Shown here one piece after another: positions 13,001 through 28,000 of a stretch of DNA of 64,000 nucleotides. The number at the start of each line of letters is the position of its first letter. The stretch's first letter is position 1. The position numbers and the translations under genes are program-made. Under the pieces are notes generated by a model, which was given only the letters and a program-made list of their open reading frames with translations, was not told the DNA's origin and did no database searches. Source of the stretch: Puffinus mauretanicus (Eukaryota; Chordata; Aves; Procellariiformes; Procellariidae); NCBI GenBank assembly GCA_023333565.1, contig JAJKFH010003575.1, positions 248,001 to 312,000 of the forward strand, given 5' to 3'.

Positions 13001-16000
13001 CCCTGACTAATTGCTAATCCCTGAGCTACTGCTTAGCTTCCAGAGCTGCTCAGTCACAAATATGAACACAGAGCTTCGATTCAGTCAGCCCGGGAATGAC
13101 ATAGTGGAACACACAGACTGTCACCCCGGCACAGCCTCTGAGTCTTTCAATGGCAGGAAATCTCAAAGCTCAAGTTCAAAAGTGCACAGATCCAAACCAG
13201 GGAAGCTGAGTGCTACAGATGGGTTTTTTGCTAGTGTTTGTGGTTTTTTTTTTTTAAAATAAGCTCCAAATTTAATGAAATACGGAAAACCAAAAACTGA
13301 ACCAAAATACAATTTTGAACACTAAAACCAAAAAGAGCAGGTAGGTGGATGATTCGTAGGTTAGATCTTTAAAGAATAAAAAATTACAAGGAACTGGAAT
13401 ATATTTTCTCCAAAGGTTCGAGTTATAATACCACCTGGAGAAATTCAAGGCTCTGCAGACATCTGACTAAAGCTAGTAAACAAACGTATTTATTTTTTTC
13501 CAGTACCATAGCCAAACAAGTATTACAGGAAATATGCTAACCTTTTTTTTCCCTTTGCAAAATGAGGATGGAAAAAAGTGCTTCAGCAGCTGGTGAAATC
13601 TTTGAGCCTAGGAACAAGTTCAAAAGCCCCACGGACCTGCAGCAGCTCAGCAGGCTTAGTGAATTGGGGGTTATGATCTCACCAGTGATGTGATGCAGCT
13701 GCAAAAATCAATCCTGATGCCAATATTTGCAATGTCACTGTATACCCACCCACTTGTGTTGGCAACTAACTTTTCTATGCCATCTGTATCAAGTGTTTCT
13801 AGAGATGAGGCACCATGTATTATATTCAGTACACCTATATTCTTTTAAAAAGAAAACTCTGTTGGAGTTAACTTTCAATTGGCCTAGCCTAGTGCAAGGA
13901 CTACAGAGCCAAAAGGGACAGATGGAAAACACTAGACTTCTTTACAGCACACTATGGTCCTACCCTGACAAAGCAACCTACTAGGACAATTCTATACACC
14001 ACAGATTCAGCGGCATAACAATATATCATATAGTCAAGAACGGATTTTCTGGATGCTGGCATCAACCTTTCCATCTCCTCCAGCTTGCGGCGGAACACAA
14101 GCACCACAACTAAGCGAAAGAAAGGTGCAGTTGTCCAGTGCCAGAGGGACACGCATTCAGAGGAAACTTGCTGGACTGGTGTTCTTTCTTGCACGGATGG
14201 GACATCTAGCTATACGACGAGATGGTGGGTTCCTATAAGCTTTGTCTGGAAGCCTTTTTTACCCCATTTGGTAATACACTAAACAGAGAGGAAGTCTTTC
14301 CTGCCCTCCTCTACGAGTGCTAAGCCAGAAGACTTCAGGCTAATAATGACAGCCAAGCACGGTGTATCGGCTCACAGAGTTACTGTTCTTTCTGAGATGC
14401 TCAAACAGCTGTTGTTTATTGGTGACAGATATATTGCAATACATATTTCTTTAACCTGCAGAACTACTGCTTTTCATATTTTCCTGGGAAATGGCAAGAG
14501 CAGAAACCAAAAAAAGCAGGATAAAAAACTCATTCAGATGAAATCAAGTGTGAATAGCAGGGTTTAATAAGCCACAGATCCTCAAAATTACTTCAGTGAC
14601 ATTACTTTCTCTCAATTTAAATTGAAGTTCAAGAGAAATATCAATTATTTAAAAAAATAAATCTATTCATGGATTAAAAAAAAAACGTTAAAAAACTGTT
14701 GAGTGCTGAATCTAGTCATGAGCAAACTGGATAAAACCCTTGTGAATGTTTTGTAGGCAGTGTACCGTACATACCACGAGATGAACTTGAATATACACCA
14801 CAGAAAAAACAAAGCTTTATGCTAGAAGACTATTAAGAGCTATCCGGACAAAGTGAAAGAACTCACCTCAGTTTATCACAGAAAATGTTGTCCACATTCC
14901 AGAGAAAAAATCCCATTAAAAATACAGTTAAAGATGTATAGCCTAGACCTCTAAGCCATGGGTATACCCTAGAGAGACAGAGAGAGAGAGAAATAATGCA
15001 AACTTTAGTTCAAGATTCTTTAAAGGCAGCTTTCATGTAACATACATAAATAGTATTACATAGAAATAAACTGCTTTTTTTTTTTTTTTTCCAAAAGGAA
15101 AAACATCAACTTCAAATCTCATCTATTTAAATATCGTATTTTACCTGTATTTTACCTCCTCCCCTCTCTCCTGAATTCACATTCTCCGAGACTGGTCTTT
15201 TAAATGTTTTGCTTCTATATTTCTAATTGTTCCCCTAAATACTGCTCTCTCCTAACGCAACAAGTAAGTGGGAAAACTGAAGTTGGTTAAAAGGTACTAG
15301 TTCTTCAGTCCCATGTATAATCTTTCAGTTAAAAAACAGCCATGTTACAAATTAGGACTCTCCCAAAAGAAGAGGCTCTTTTCTATCCCTATACTAGGGG
15401 ACTTGTTTAAATAAGGTCTTTCAAAACAACTGTAGTCTTTTGCAAATGTAGACCACCATGACCAACAACTAACCAAATGAATAGTTTTAGAAAACAGTAA
15501 TTTCATGTTATATTTTATGGTTGAGTGCTATTGGGGATAGAAAAATGTCGATTTCATTTTGTGAGGAAAAAAAAAAATCCTCTTTAGGATATGGGAAACA
15601 CACTGAAGAATCAGATGCAATAAAATGCATCATTAATAAATTTACCCTCACTATCTGCATTCAGGTTGGACCATTTGGACCACGAAATTGTAAACTTCCT
15701 ACATGGAAGTTGGCAGCATTTGCTCCTTTCCCACTAATAAGACAAGTCCAAAAGCAAACCCAATTCCAACCCTAAAAGGCTGCCATGAAATACTGTTCAA
15801 GTTATTTTTAAGCATTATGAATGCACAGTTTAGATTCTGGGTTAAAACGCATTCCTGAGCTGTTTTTCTCCACTGTTATACACAGCGCGTGTTTCAGAGC
15901 TGTGAGCCGTGGCAGCCAAAATGTGCAAAACACGACAGGTAGAGCTTCTTCCACAGGGCAAGCTAACCAGATACAAGTTGTACATGTTCACAACAAGTGT

Positions 16001-19000
16001 ACTGCCAATATAAACTAGCAAAATCATTATTTGTTTAGTCTAATAAATGCACGGAACCCCATGCGGTACATAGCAGAGACTACATTGTAATATTCCCGAC
16101 TCAGTGCTCTAGAGACATAAGCAAGTCCAGGACGTGAAAGAGCACTAAATGGTATGTTATACATGCTGGTAATTAGGTAATTATAGCTAGAATTGTTCAG
16201 GGAATAAATGGTGTTGTTTTGTGAAAGAATTAGAGAGAGGCTGGCATCATTTATTAACGGAGAACATGCTTTGTGAACAGAGAACAACATTTGCCAACTT
16301 GTGATCTTGGGAAGGAAGCAGACCCAAGAAAGAGATGAAAAGTGTGGGGGAAACAGGCAGGAACAGCAACAAATGATGAGGACAGGAGGAGGCAGCAGCC
16401 TGGAAGGAACAACATGCTTTCTTTGAGATTTTTACTCTAAACTCAGAGCGACTTCAAGCCCCGCACTAAGAAATATGAGCGATAGGAAGCTAATATATAT
16501 TAAGGAAGTAAGAAACAAAATAGGCAGAAATCGGAGTCGACATGTAAGTTGAAACAGGCTTGGACAAGTCCTAGTGCTATCAATAGAAAGACAGGAATAT
16601 GTTTTAGCAGCGCAGGGGAAGTAAATCCAAAAGTGTACTTCGGGACGACTTTTGTAGAGGAAAGAACGGGTGCCTTCAGGTTGGCACAGCTTCTCTAGCA
16701 GAACTAATTGAAAATCAGTAGTATTGTAGTTAAAATTTAGAAGTAGTTTAAACCTACTTCTCTCCCCACCCCAACTTTCTAACCAGTTTGCGTAATATAA
16801 CCCAAAGGGGGAGCAAGTCTTTGTAGTAACTTCATGTTGCAATGAAGTGATCTAGCTAATTAAGAAAATACACTCCAACCCCCTAAATTTGAAGCGAAAA
16901 AGTAGGTGGAACTTCAAAGACAGACTTTGCTGGAGGAAAACAATGAATGATACCCTGGGAGGGAGGACGATGGTGTTATTGATAGTGACAGAAGACAACT
17001 AAATGCTTCAGAAATAATGAGAATGCACAAGTATGTGGAATTTGCAGAATTGGAAAGATAGCAGGCCCAAGGGTTTGTCTACACAAAGAAATGTAATCTA
17101 AGTGACTAGAACTGTGCTAAATCCTTCTGTAAAATGACCTGAACTTTATTCAACTCAGTTTCCCTTGGAAATGAATTAAGGTAATATCACTTAAGATCTG
17201 AAGGTTAGGATTAAAATTTCCACGTTCGTGGGTTTGAAAAGTGCCTTTAAACCGGTGATTGTTTCTAAAGCTGCAAGCAACACGCTATCAGTTTCAAGTT
17301 CTTGTTTAATAAAAGCCTGTGAACATTTACACTTGGTCTGTGGGGATTTCTTGGGGAAAGTCAAACCAAATTAACTGAAATTGCAATTGGAAGGTGATTC
17401 AATGAATCTACTTTAAATTCACACCTTTTGTTAAATTCTTCCTTGTGTTCCTGAACAGATACGTGTGTAACTCGAAACAAAGTTTAACAGAAAGCACATT
17501 TAGAATGAAGACAGTAGAGAGAAATCAGTAATTTTCAGGGGCAATCCCCAAACACATCAGAACACCAACTATGCACAGGGGAGAGACAGGAAGGGGCAAC
17601 CAACTGAGCCCCTGAAAACTCAAGGTATGTGTTTACTCCAAAACTGATTCAATTACTCTTCCTTCACTTTTACCTACCAAGTCTCTGCTCCGATGATTCT
17701 AATGCTTCTCAATGACTCCTAGCATTTCTAATATCCTTTTGTTTGTTATAAATAGTTTTTATTTCAATTTCCATAATGTATACCTAACTTTACCCAGTCA
17801 AAACTGTAAAGAAAACTATCATTTAACCTTCTGTGTTACTACCTTTTACATTCAGATTTTACATGCTTGAGTAGGGAAGAGGAAAGGAAAATATTAACCG
17901 ATGGTTCAGCTCTGCAGTCTTACTCTCACCTCTCTCCAAGTATCATCATTAGATTTTGGACACTGGCAATAGATTTCAGGCATTACCCAGCAATATGAAG
18001 ACAGAAACTCCATTCCCCTTGACGTCCCAAGCTAACAGCTGAAGCCACTAGCAGAACACCCGGCAGTGAACACTGATCATAAGAGTAGAGATCTGTTTTG
18101 TTTTAATGTTATCCCAGTGGCTTCAAAGAAATGCAAGGAGATGAGCCATTCCCTTTCAACCAAGCAGAGCACATGAGCTAGCATTATGTACCCAGTTAAA
18201 GAAATTTTGCCATTGCCAATTTCTCATGTCAAGCCCACCAAAGATAAAAATGCTAAGTTATATCTTATAATGCTGAACTAAACGGTTACTTACCATAATA
18301 CTATATAAACAGATCGTAGAACTATAATGGAAACTAGTGTTCCATACATGATCTGGAAATAAAAACAGAGATAGAATTCAGCAGTTGGATTCAAAAGACT
18401 TTATAAAACACTACAGGAGTAAAAAACTTTTGAAGTCTCTGATTTTTATTTCTTAGTCTCAGGAAAATAGTATCCCCTCTAACTTCCTCTCCAGACAGTC
18501 TTCCATAAAAGTTTCAAATAGAAGTATGATTATTAACCATGCGCTTCATGCAATTACAGGAAAAGTCTGTTGCGTAAAACCGCTGTTTCACTTCTTTGAA
18601 TTAGAAAGCAAACACTAGATGGCACTCAGTAAGCATCCTGAAATCAAAATGTTAACTAATTCCTATCATCTCTTCTGTATCTGTGCATTTTAGCCTGCGA
18701 TTGCATAAGCATCAGCTAAAACCGTTTTTGAAAGCTATACTTCCTTCACTGATATTTGGTTAATATTTTTTCCTGAAAGCAAACACCTGAACAGACTATG
18801 TACTATGCCCACACTGTGCACCAGCATGGAAGAAACTTTCCAGGAAGCATTTAAACCCAACTATTACAGATTGTCAGGATTCAATCTAATTATACAGTGG
18901 GAAGGTTGCACGCTCTGAGCAAAATCTGGCTCACAGTAGGCTTGATGAATTTGAATGTAATTGCCTGACTTACATAAAAAGTCAAAGTAATAATTTATTT

Positions 19001-22000
19001 TCTGCCTCATGATCTTTAAATCACTCTCCCTTTTTTTATTCACAAGCTTAGGATCCACATAACACTATCTCCAAGACGTACAGACTACAGAAGAGAAGAA
19101 ATGTGGTCAGTCATGCCTGAAAAGTGATGCAGAAGACACTGGAGCAGGCAGGATTTTCAGACACTGGTGACATTAGATTACCCTCCATGCTTTTTATTCT
19201 GAACACTGTTTACCTCCTGCCAAAAGGCAGTTTGTTCCAAGCAGTTGTGCCTTGCCCTTTGCCTCTCTCCAGTGGCCCACAAGCCCCTCGCTCTTTTTCA
19301 CTTCCTTGTTCACTGACTTTCCTTTCTCATTTTGCTTTTAGTTAACCCCCATCTAATGCTGCCTTGTTTTACGTGAAACAGAAAAATGATAAACCTTTGC
19401 TGCCTATTTTTAAAAGCCACTAAACCTCACAGAGGTGTGTTTACAAACCAGTGTCCTTACCATGTTCCACTGACCTCCTCATACCTTTCCTTCTTTTAGG
19501 CTACATTGTCTTCAAGGCAAGGACTACCTCTTACTCTGCCGTAACCGGGGCATTCAGCTATTACTATCCCACAGGCATATGGACATGTCTCATCATCTGA
19601 CATAAAATAGATTGCTGTAATAATGCAAAGTGAAACCTGCCTTTCAAAAGTCCATAAAGGCAAATTTTCAAACTCCTTTTAGCTTTAAGGATGAGGTTAG
19701 TAGCGCACACCGTATTATCAGTGCATACATACAGAACAAGACAACAGAGCCATTATGTTTGACAACAGGTAAACGTAAGCTCCAATATTGACTATGCAAA
19801 GTCATTCAGCACAGCAGCTCTTTATTTGCATTCAGAGTGAGATCAAATAACTTCAGTAACTAAACTACTACTGCTGTGTGTTCTGCTCTGTAGAGCTAAA
19901 CAAAGCAAAACTATTTGAAAGGCTAATTGCTTCTGGCTTGTACTTTATACAAAACTGTTAGCTAATTCCAGTCTCCTTGCTGCACATAAATCGGGGGGGG
20001 GGGGGGGGCAACAAAACCCGCTAGACACAGCCTGAGTATCAAGTGCTTATCAGTCCCAGGCTAAAGGTAGAAAGGGGACTGCTCAGGTGTGCTAGGTGCT
20101 GCGTGCTGGTACAATTCTTCATCACTGACATTTTGCCTAAAAAGATGCCACCATATAACAATGCAGACTAAATTTAAAAGTTAAATGCCATTTTACTTCA
20201 TCAGTCTCATTCGAAACAGCCTGTTTCGTTTTCCTAATCAAATACAGTAATTTATTCTAAGAGCGGAATGGCACAGAGGAAGAAACTCATCGAAAGGCTC
20301 CTCTGGAACCCAAAGCACAGTCTGATGCCCTTTCCTTGCTGATCTCCTCCTTCCTACAATTTCCATTGCTAAAATGCTCTTCTGCAGCAGAGACACAGGA
20401 AAAACCTACCCATGAAGAGAAATTTCTATCATACTCGTTAGGGGTGTGACCACCTTCATGCTTTTATCCAATTTGCTCTTGAGTTGTTTGTACAAGGAGT
20501 TAAATAGCGTCAGACTATGCCTAGAGAAACATGGCTTATAGGCAGATCAAAGCCCAGGTAAAACACAAGTTAAAAATGCTATATTTTTACAGCAGTTGCT
20601 AAAAGGAGGAAAGAGCAAAAGGTAAGAAAAGATTGCTTTGTAGAGCCTCTGGCTTGGTATCTCCTAGTGAGTTGCTTAGTGGCTTGCAGAAGAGGACAGT
20701 CTTAATGGAGGGAGGAAGGAAAAAAAATTAAAAGAACCTAGCAGTGACTGAAGAAAAATATGCTCACAGTTGACACTTCAATTTCTTGCCTTTTCCGCTC
20801 CCCCACACAAACAGGTTGTTAGCAGCAAAACACATTCGTGTTTAAAAGCCTGTGAAAGACTGGAACAACAAACTGTTCTGCTCTGCACGCTCCAGTCCTC
20901 CCCTTCACGCTGAAGGCAAGCATCGAGGAGGTGTTGCTGGGATATGCAGAGACTGTAGCTGCACATCTCACTACAGCGGTTTCTTACTAGAGGCATATAA
21001 ACTGAGCTACATAACTTAGTCTATACTTCAGGGAGCAGTGCTTACTTTTACTCCTTTACCACCCATGGATTTACTATTTTCCTCATGCCAAAAATTTGTT
21101 AGGTATTATCCATCCACCCAAAGAAGGATAAAGTATAAAATAATGAAAAAAAAAAAATCTACCTTATTCAAGTTGACTCAAATTTTTCAATTCCTTTAGC
21201 TCCCTTTGTTCTTCCTCTTTAACTAACACATCATTTAAGTGACAGATGAAAACCCAAGTAAGTTTTGTGCTATTTTGTCTCATAGTGCCTTTAAATTGTA
21301 AGCCAAAGAACACCCTTGCACTACAGTTGAAACAAAAGGAAACAGCAGAATCTCATCATCTTTTGTTATCACTAGATAGTTGCCTCTTTGCTGTTTAAGA
21401 TGCAAATAAAGATGCACATATTTCAGCTTTCAAGCCCGGATCTTTGCAATGGGCAAAACCCCAAAGTCTTATTAATACACAGTGACTACCCGATAAGGCG
21501 GCCAAATATGAAGAACATACTTCTAATTCACAAATGGGAAGTAAGCGTTTCAGGGCTTAGTGTTTGGCAGCATTTTTGACGTGGAGGCAGTTAAGCAAAT
21601 CATATAGATTCACTTCTTATGCAAGTCAGAGGCAAGGTTGGTACTCCACACTGGGGGGAGCATACAAAACTGGTTCTTCATCTACCCTTCTAGTACAGAA
21701 AGCAGCAATAGCCTGCTATTTCCACTTCTGCTTCCTCTGCTCCTGGCCTTCTGCCCATCCTTTGTTAATAAAGTCAATTTACCAGCCTCAAATATTAGTG
21801 TACACATTGGGAACCGCACTGAGAGATTTTGCGTTCTTGGCGATCACTGCTTATCTATTAATATACTAACCAGCTATCAAAAAAATAGTTAGCCTCAGTA
21901 CTTGAAGCTGGAAACTGTATTTGGAATTTACAAAAAGAAAACAGGGTTCTATATGTTCTTCGATTTCTGGAAAAGAAATCTGAGCAGAGAGACAAAGGAA

Positions 22001-25000
22001 GGACAATCCCCACAATGACACTGAAACACCAAGTAACTCAGCATAGTTATGGCTGTTTAGTACTACATATGCTGTCCTGACAGCTCCTAAACGAACTAAT
22101 TCAGATTCTCTTGGTTTGGTCTTGCTTAGATGCACGTACGTGATGGCAAAGCGACACACAAGTCACTGCTGCTGCATGGCACAGGGCAGCTCTCCAGAGC
22201 TTCTGGAACACTGTCTAGTGTTCCAGACATGCACTTTTTAGGCAAAATCTCAGTGATGAAGAATTGTACCAGCAAGCAGTAAACTGAGCTTGTAGAGCTG
22301 ATCCTTTGGAGAGTCTGCACATCCTTCCACATTCCCTAAGTTATTGTGCGGGTAGAGGTACTAGCCAGAATGAAAGCTGTATTCACTTTCTGGAAGACAT
22401 CCCCAAACAAGCTGTGTAACAGAGTGAAATGTCACTCAAATTAGTTTCATACGTGGTCTTCAGTAGGACAATGCCCAAGTAGAAAAAGCTCTGTGGTGAA
22501 GACATGCCCCGAAAAGGTCATTTTTAACAGACTGCTTGGCAACCTGAACATGTAGAAAGTAAGACATGTAGTAAGTATTGTCCTCTAAAAGGCACAATAT
22601 ATTAAGCCACAAATCTACAACTAACTGTTGGCTTAGCAGCAGGAGGGACTCTGGAGAGCTGGAGGACATCGAGCGGCTCCATGTAGATTCCCCAAAATGG
22701 GGAGTCCTGTAAGTTTGAACAGGTTGTACCCTGACATAACATATTCTTCATGCAGTTTCAGGCTCTCATATGTACTTCTACATACACATTTCATAGTGAT
22801 TTCTCTTCCTTTTTTGCATTTGTATATTTAAAAGACCCATGGAGAACAATATTCTTAATTTTTTCATGGAAGCAAATGAAACACCTTTTTCTCCCACACT
22901 CACTATCTCCCTCTTACCCAAAGTCACCTTAATTGGTAAATCCAATACTTGTATTTTACTTCTATCACTTTTGCAGAAAATTCACTGGTCATATTATTAT
23001 GCTGTGATCAGAGAACACATCCAGCACTCACTCACTCCCTCCTTTGGTGATCTATGTGCAGTTGAGAACAAGAACAGTTGGTATTTGCCCATCAGTGCAT
23101 GCTCTTCCATTTTGAATCATTTTTCACCCTAGTCCTCAAGGTCTCCCAGTTATCCCTTCATCTCCTCCTCTGTACTCAGTGATGCTCTGAACTTTGTATC
23201 ATCACAAATACCATCAGTACACAACTCTGTTTTTCCTGCTACAGGCCATTAAATAAAAACAGTCCCACTACTGAGCCCAAGAAAGTCCAGACTGAGACTG
23301 CCTTTCACCATCTCCTTTAGCCATTTTCCACTAGTCACTCCCTTACCCTATTTGCAATTCTCATACTGATCTACTTCTCCAGCTTGCTTAGTTTCTCATG
23401 GGACACTATAACAACACTTCTGGAATGTCTATACAAAAGACTTTTTTTTAATCACATCTCCTAATGTAGAAGAAAAAGCTACCAAAAAAAAAAAGCTATC
23501 AGGTTAGCCTGAACATTTAAAATCTAATTTTCTATTTACCTTTTAATTATTTGTTTACTCAAAATTTGCTTCAAACTCTTGCAGCAGCTGACTATGCAAA
23601 TAAAACAGGTTTTTAGAGCTAATTCATTATTCACATAACTTGGGCCACTAGCTGAATGAGGTTTCTGATCACTACAAGTGTATAGGCAGCATATGGTATG
23701 TAGCAAGTAAACAAAGCAGGATGGAAAACAATATTTTGTAGGTGACAGCTTTCTAGGCCATATCATATTAGAAAGAAGGCTGTTTGTAAGACCTGAGTCT
23801 AAAAATTTAACTGCCATGGTAATTTCTTCTATTTCCAGTGCTGTTTTATATTTGCCTGTCTATGGATCGCTCCACACCAGCAGCCAGTCGTCCCCTACCC
23901 CTTTCCTTGTGTAAGCACAAATATACATGCGGTAAACAGGGATGAGCAACTAATCTGACACAAAACTAATTCTGAGGAGAGTTTTAACCTGTTCAGTTCC
24001 CCAATCAAATTCATATCAGAGTAAATTTGTGCGCCAGATGGGAAAGAGGGCAGAGGCATAGTTGTTTTCTTTGACAATGATGCTGGCTTAAAAACAACTA
24101 GGAACCTGGGATTGTTTAGCACCATGGAAATTAGGTAATAACAGTGCTCTAGCCTGAGAGATTTTGACATAAACAAGACAATACATGCTTGTAAAGGCCA
24201 CTGCTATCTTTCATTTAATTGATGGAGCCGCAAAAAATACCAGATCAGTTGTCAGGCAGGGAAGTGTTTTTTTCCTTCTAATGATGTGTAGCCTCCAACT
24301 GACCGAAACATGCATCTCATCCCTCCTATGGTTAAAGCACTAAGATCCTTAAAGACCTGCAGTATGTGGATGGAGAAAAAGAAGTTGGTCTCTGTTGCCA
24401 CTGTGCCATGAATAACAAACTGAGATCTCCTTCATGCCCTGCTGGCAGTAAGCAATTTATGAGCCTAAGTTGGGAAGGAAAGTAGAAAGTAATTCACTGA
24501 AAAACGAGGCTTGGATTCTGGCTACTAAATATAATAGGATCCTTTTCCATTCTTATTACTCTCCTTTCAGGGAAAAAACCACGCTGAAACAATGAACAAT
24601 ATAAAGCTGTCCATGTAGTTATTCCGCTTTTTGCAAGGCTGACAAATGATGATGATCACAGACAAATACCTAGAGGAATCAAATGCTGCTTTATGTCCTG
24701 ACGCTGCTTTCCAATACAGCTGAGGACTGAGACTATGATTTAAACTATGATTGCACAAGCATATTTAACTTTACTTCAAGTCTATGTGACCCATTCAGTT
24801 GGAAAATACTTACTGAAATTATATTGAGATTTTTTTTTTTTTTTGGTGCACTCTAAAATAAAAGGACAAGTATTAAGAAAATAACCTTGCTTAGCTGTGC
24901 AGTCAGAGAAATGTTTCCTCTGGATTTACAACATATTTGGCAAAGATTGTGCAAAAATGAGTGCAGTACTTGAACGTTTGGAATTTGGCCATAGCTGTAC

Positions 25001-28000
25001 GTTCTCCATAAAAATCAATTTGGAAAGAGTTGTTGTAAAACATCCAGCACTTTTATGAGCCTAAATCTTTTCTACATTGATTCCTCATGTATAAATTATA
25101 ACAGGGAATTCATATTCTGAACCTAAGAGAAAGCAGATGCAAAAAATGAAAGGTCTGGGGCAACAGTTTAAAGTTTCCCTATTTCCGTCTTTCCTGACAA
25201 GTCATAATATTTATCATCTTCGTATCTGTGACAGGGGACAATACCTATGTCAATGCATCAAACTGGAATATAGTGAAGCTGTGATATATTTATTGCAATA
25301 AATGTAGCTTGAGTAGATAATTGATTAAAGAAATAAAAGTCCAATCTCAGTAGTAAATTCTGCCACTGTTGTTAACAAAATTACTTTAAGTCACTTCATT
25401 CAAAACCAGTTATAATCAGCTCAGTAAAAGCATCAGAAATTGCTGCTTTCACCCCAGCCAGTATCTTCCTGCCAGAAAGGTAAGTAGGGGGAAAAAAGAA
25501 AGGATTTAATTAACATTATCAAAAAAACCCTGCAAGTTTCTCTTTTTATCTATAGGTAGAGTAACAATTCATTTTTCTGGGAGAGATTATTCGGAGCAGC
25601 TGGGAATTTATTTTATTCATCAGTGCTTCACTAATCCACCAACAGGAATCACGTATCATTTTTACAACTGCTGATGCAGCAGGCACATTTTGACAAGCAA
25701 TGGCACTACCAATTTCAGAAATTAAGGCTTTAAAGCTCTGGCCTGCAAAAAGCTCAGTGTTTTTTCTTGGCAATTTTTCATCTGTTATACCTAATCAAAA
25801 AATCGTAACAGAGGAAAAACTACTCATGGCATGCATAAACGAGCATGATTTCTAACCTCTTGTGAAGAGGCAAGTGATACAAGTCCTATCCCCACAGGCA
25901 GCGGATGCATATTCATACTCTTGGGCTGCTACAAAAGGAACCTGTACCAAATGTGCCACTAAGCCTGTAAGACTGTAGCAACCAGCCTGCTACATAACCC
26001 TAGAAGATTCTGTGTTCAAATTCAGCTTGAATTTACACAAAGTAAAATTGAGTAGTTAAAAAACCCCCAAACAAATATGTTAAAGTGGACAGGAGAACAT
26101 GGTGCTAAGTCACCCAAGCCACGTTATGGTATCACGTCATAGCTTCACAGCAGCTAGTGGAAAGAAGTGGACAAGGACTCATTAAGCCCTCCCTCTCACA
26201 CACACCTTAGCCCATAGCGAGGGTCACCTTGTTACACTTGCCACTGATGAAAACCATGTGAAATATTAGGTCAAATGCTAAAACACAACACACATTAAAC
26301 CATTCCGGTTTTTCAGGTCACCAAGTAAGAGGATGGCAACATGACAGGCAGCAATACTGCTTAAAGAAAAAGCAAAAGGCAAATCGTGCTTGCCTTCCAT
26401 CTTCCTTCCAACTATAAAATCCTGTAAAACATTCCACTAAATCAGCATAGTTTAAAAACAAGATTAGCTTCTCCAACAGAGCAAGATTTACCTGATGGAA
26501 TACAGGCTCTTTCAAATTTAAGTAAACCTGGAAAGATTAAAAAAAGAGAAATAATTTGCAACAGAGAACGATCATAACATTATTCATCTAAATATTGCCA
26601 AGACTTGTTCTGTTAGAATCAAGACACAAGTGCCTATCCATGCACCATTAAAGTTGATTAAACATTTGAAGTTTCCTCTGGCAAAACCTGAGGTTTTAAC
26701 TGTGGAATTATTTTAAATTAAGAAGCACAAATAGAGACACTAACATCTAAAATCTCCTCATTTAATAGAGTTGCAACACATCAAAAACAATTAAGATGCA
26801 GAAATTACCAGACACATTCTCGATATGCATTGCAAGAAAATGTACTCTACTTTCATTTGCTATTATTAGTGTTTTTGACAATGCTTTAACATTTCGGTTC
26901 ATTTTACAAAAAGCTAGTAGTTCTTCCTATTGTTAATGCAGTTCATTTAATTTCTGCTTTTGAAGAGAGAAGGGCACTAGACCTTAGGCATAACATGCCA
27001 CAAGTGCAAAAAATTTTAGGAGGCACAGAAGAGAACAGGCAAGTATTTTGAAGGCAGAAGATGACCTATAATACTTCTCTTTTTTTTTTTTTTAAGACAT
27101 TAGTGTCAATAAAAATAATGAAGGAGATTCCTTCTGTGGTTGGCAGCCTGCACAAAACTCATTTTATTCATAAAGGGAGCACGCTACACTGAGAAAGGGA
27201 ATCAAGTTAGCCATGACACAGTTAAAATTCTTCTAATTTTTCTAACAGCTAAGTTCCTTTCTTATTCCAGCTGTTGTTTTAAAACACCAGTCAATATCCT
27301 GGACTGTGTATCACAGTTCACTTTTTGCAGTCTGTTGAACAGGATTATTCTCACTTCTGTAGATTAATTAACGTGAGGGAAGATGAGGAATGCAGCTTAT
27401 CCAAGGTCTCACAACAAGTCAAGGGTGACTGTTTTTCTCACATTTCTATTCTAGCAACTGGATTTCTGCTTTTCTTCTTCATTTATTCTATACAGTGGTT
27501 TAGATAGAAAGGTTTCAGGTTTCTCTGGCCAGCAGGTAATTTTTCTGAGAAAAGAATAATTTGTCTTTCTTGACTGGAAGTAAGAGAGATTCAGTACTGC
27601 CTGTATAACGTTCCTTCACTGGCCAGAAAACTGTCAACCTACAGGTGAAAATGCCGTATTAGAAAAAGTTACTTACTATGCTGACTACGAAGCTGTATGT
27701 TATTAACAAGAAAAGCAGTGGATAATTGACTGTGTTCTTGTACTTGAAACATTCATACCTGGAACAGAACATAAAGGAGAGCGGTAACATTCATCACTTA
27801 CCATATAAAGGATGCATTTTTCAAGGTATATTATCACAAAATTTGTGAGAAAATTGATCCAAATGAGTCTTAGGCCCTTCAAGAAATTCTAGCTCCTCCA
27901 ATTGAGAGGTGTCATTTTAATATAAAAATTCACACTTTTACCAATAAATGTTTTTTAAAAAATCTAGTGAAAAAAACCCCAATAAGCTCATGCATATACA

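Larger units (their letters stand above)
18353..26491 (-). other. ACER3: ACER3 intron 6
   Basis: An 8.1-kb intron. It holds a 16-G run (19993-20008), a perfect 11-bp hairpin (22202-22227) and an ancient CR1-clade LINE remnant (about 23060-23480). The remainder is AT-rich unique sequence with no supported ORF. Confidence 0.92.

Noticed and set aside
26318..26515. 65-codon minus-strand ORF including KEPVFHQ
   Set aside because: It is read-through from ACER3 exon 6 into intron 6, not a separate gene.
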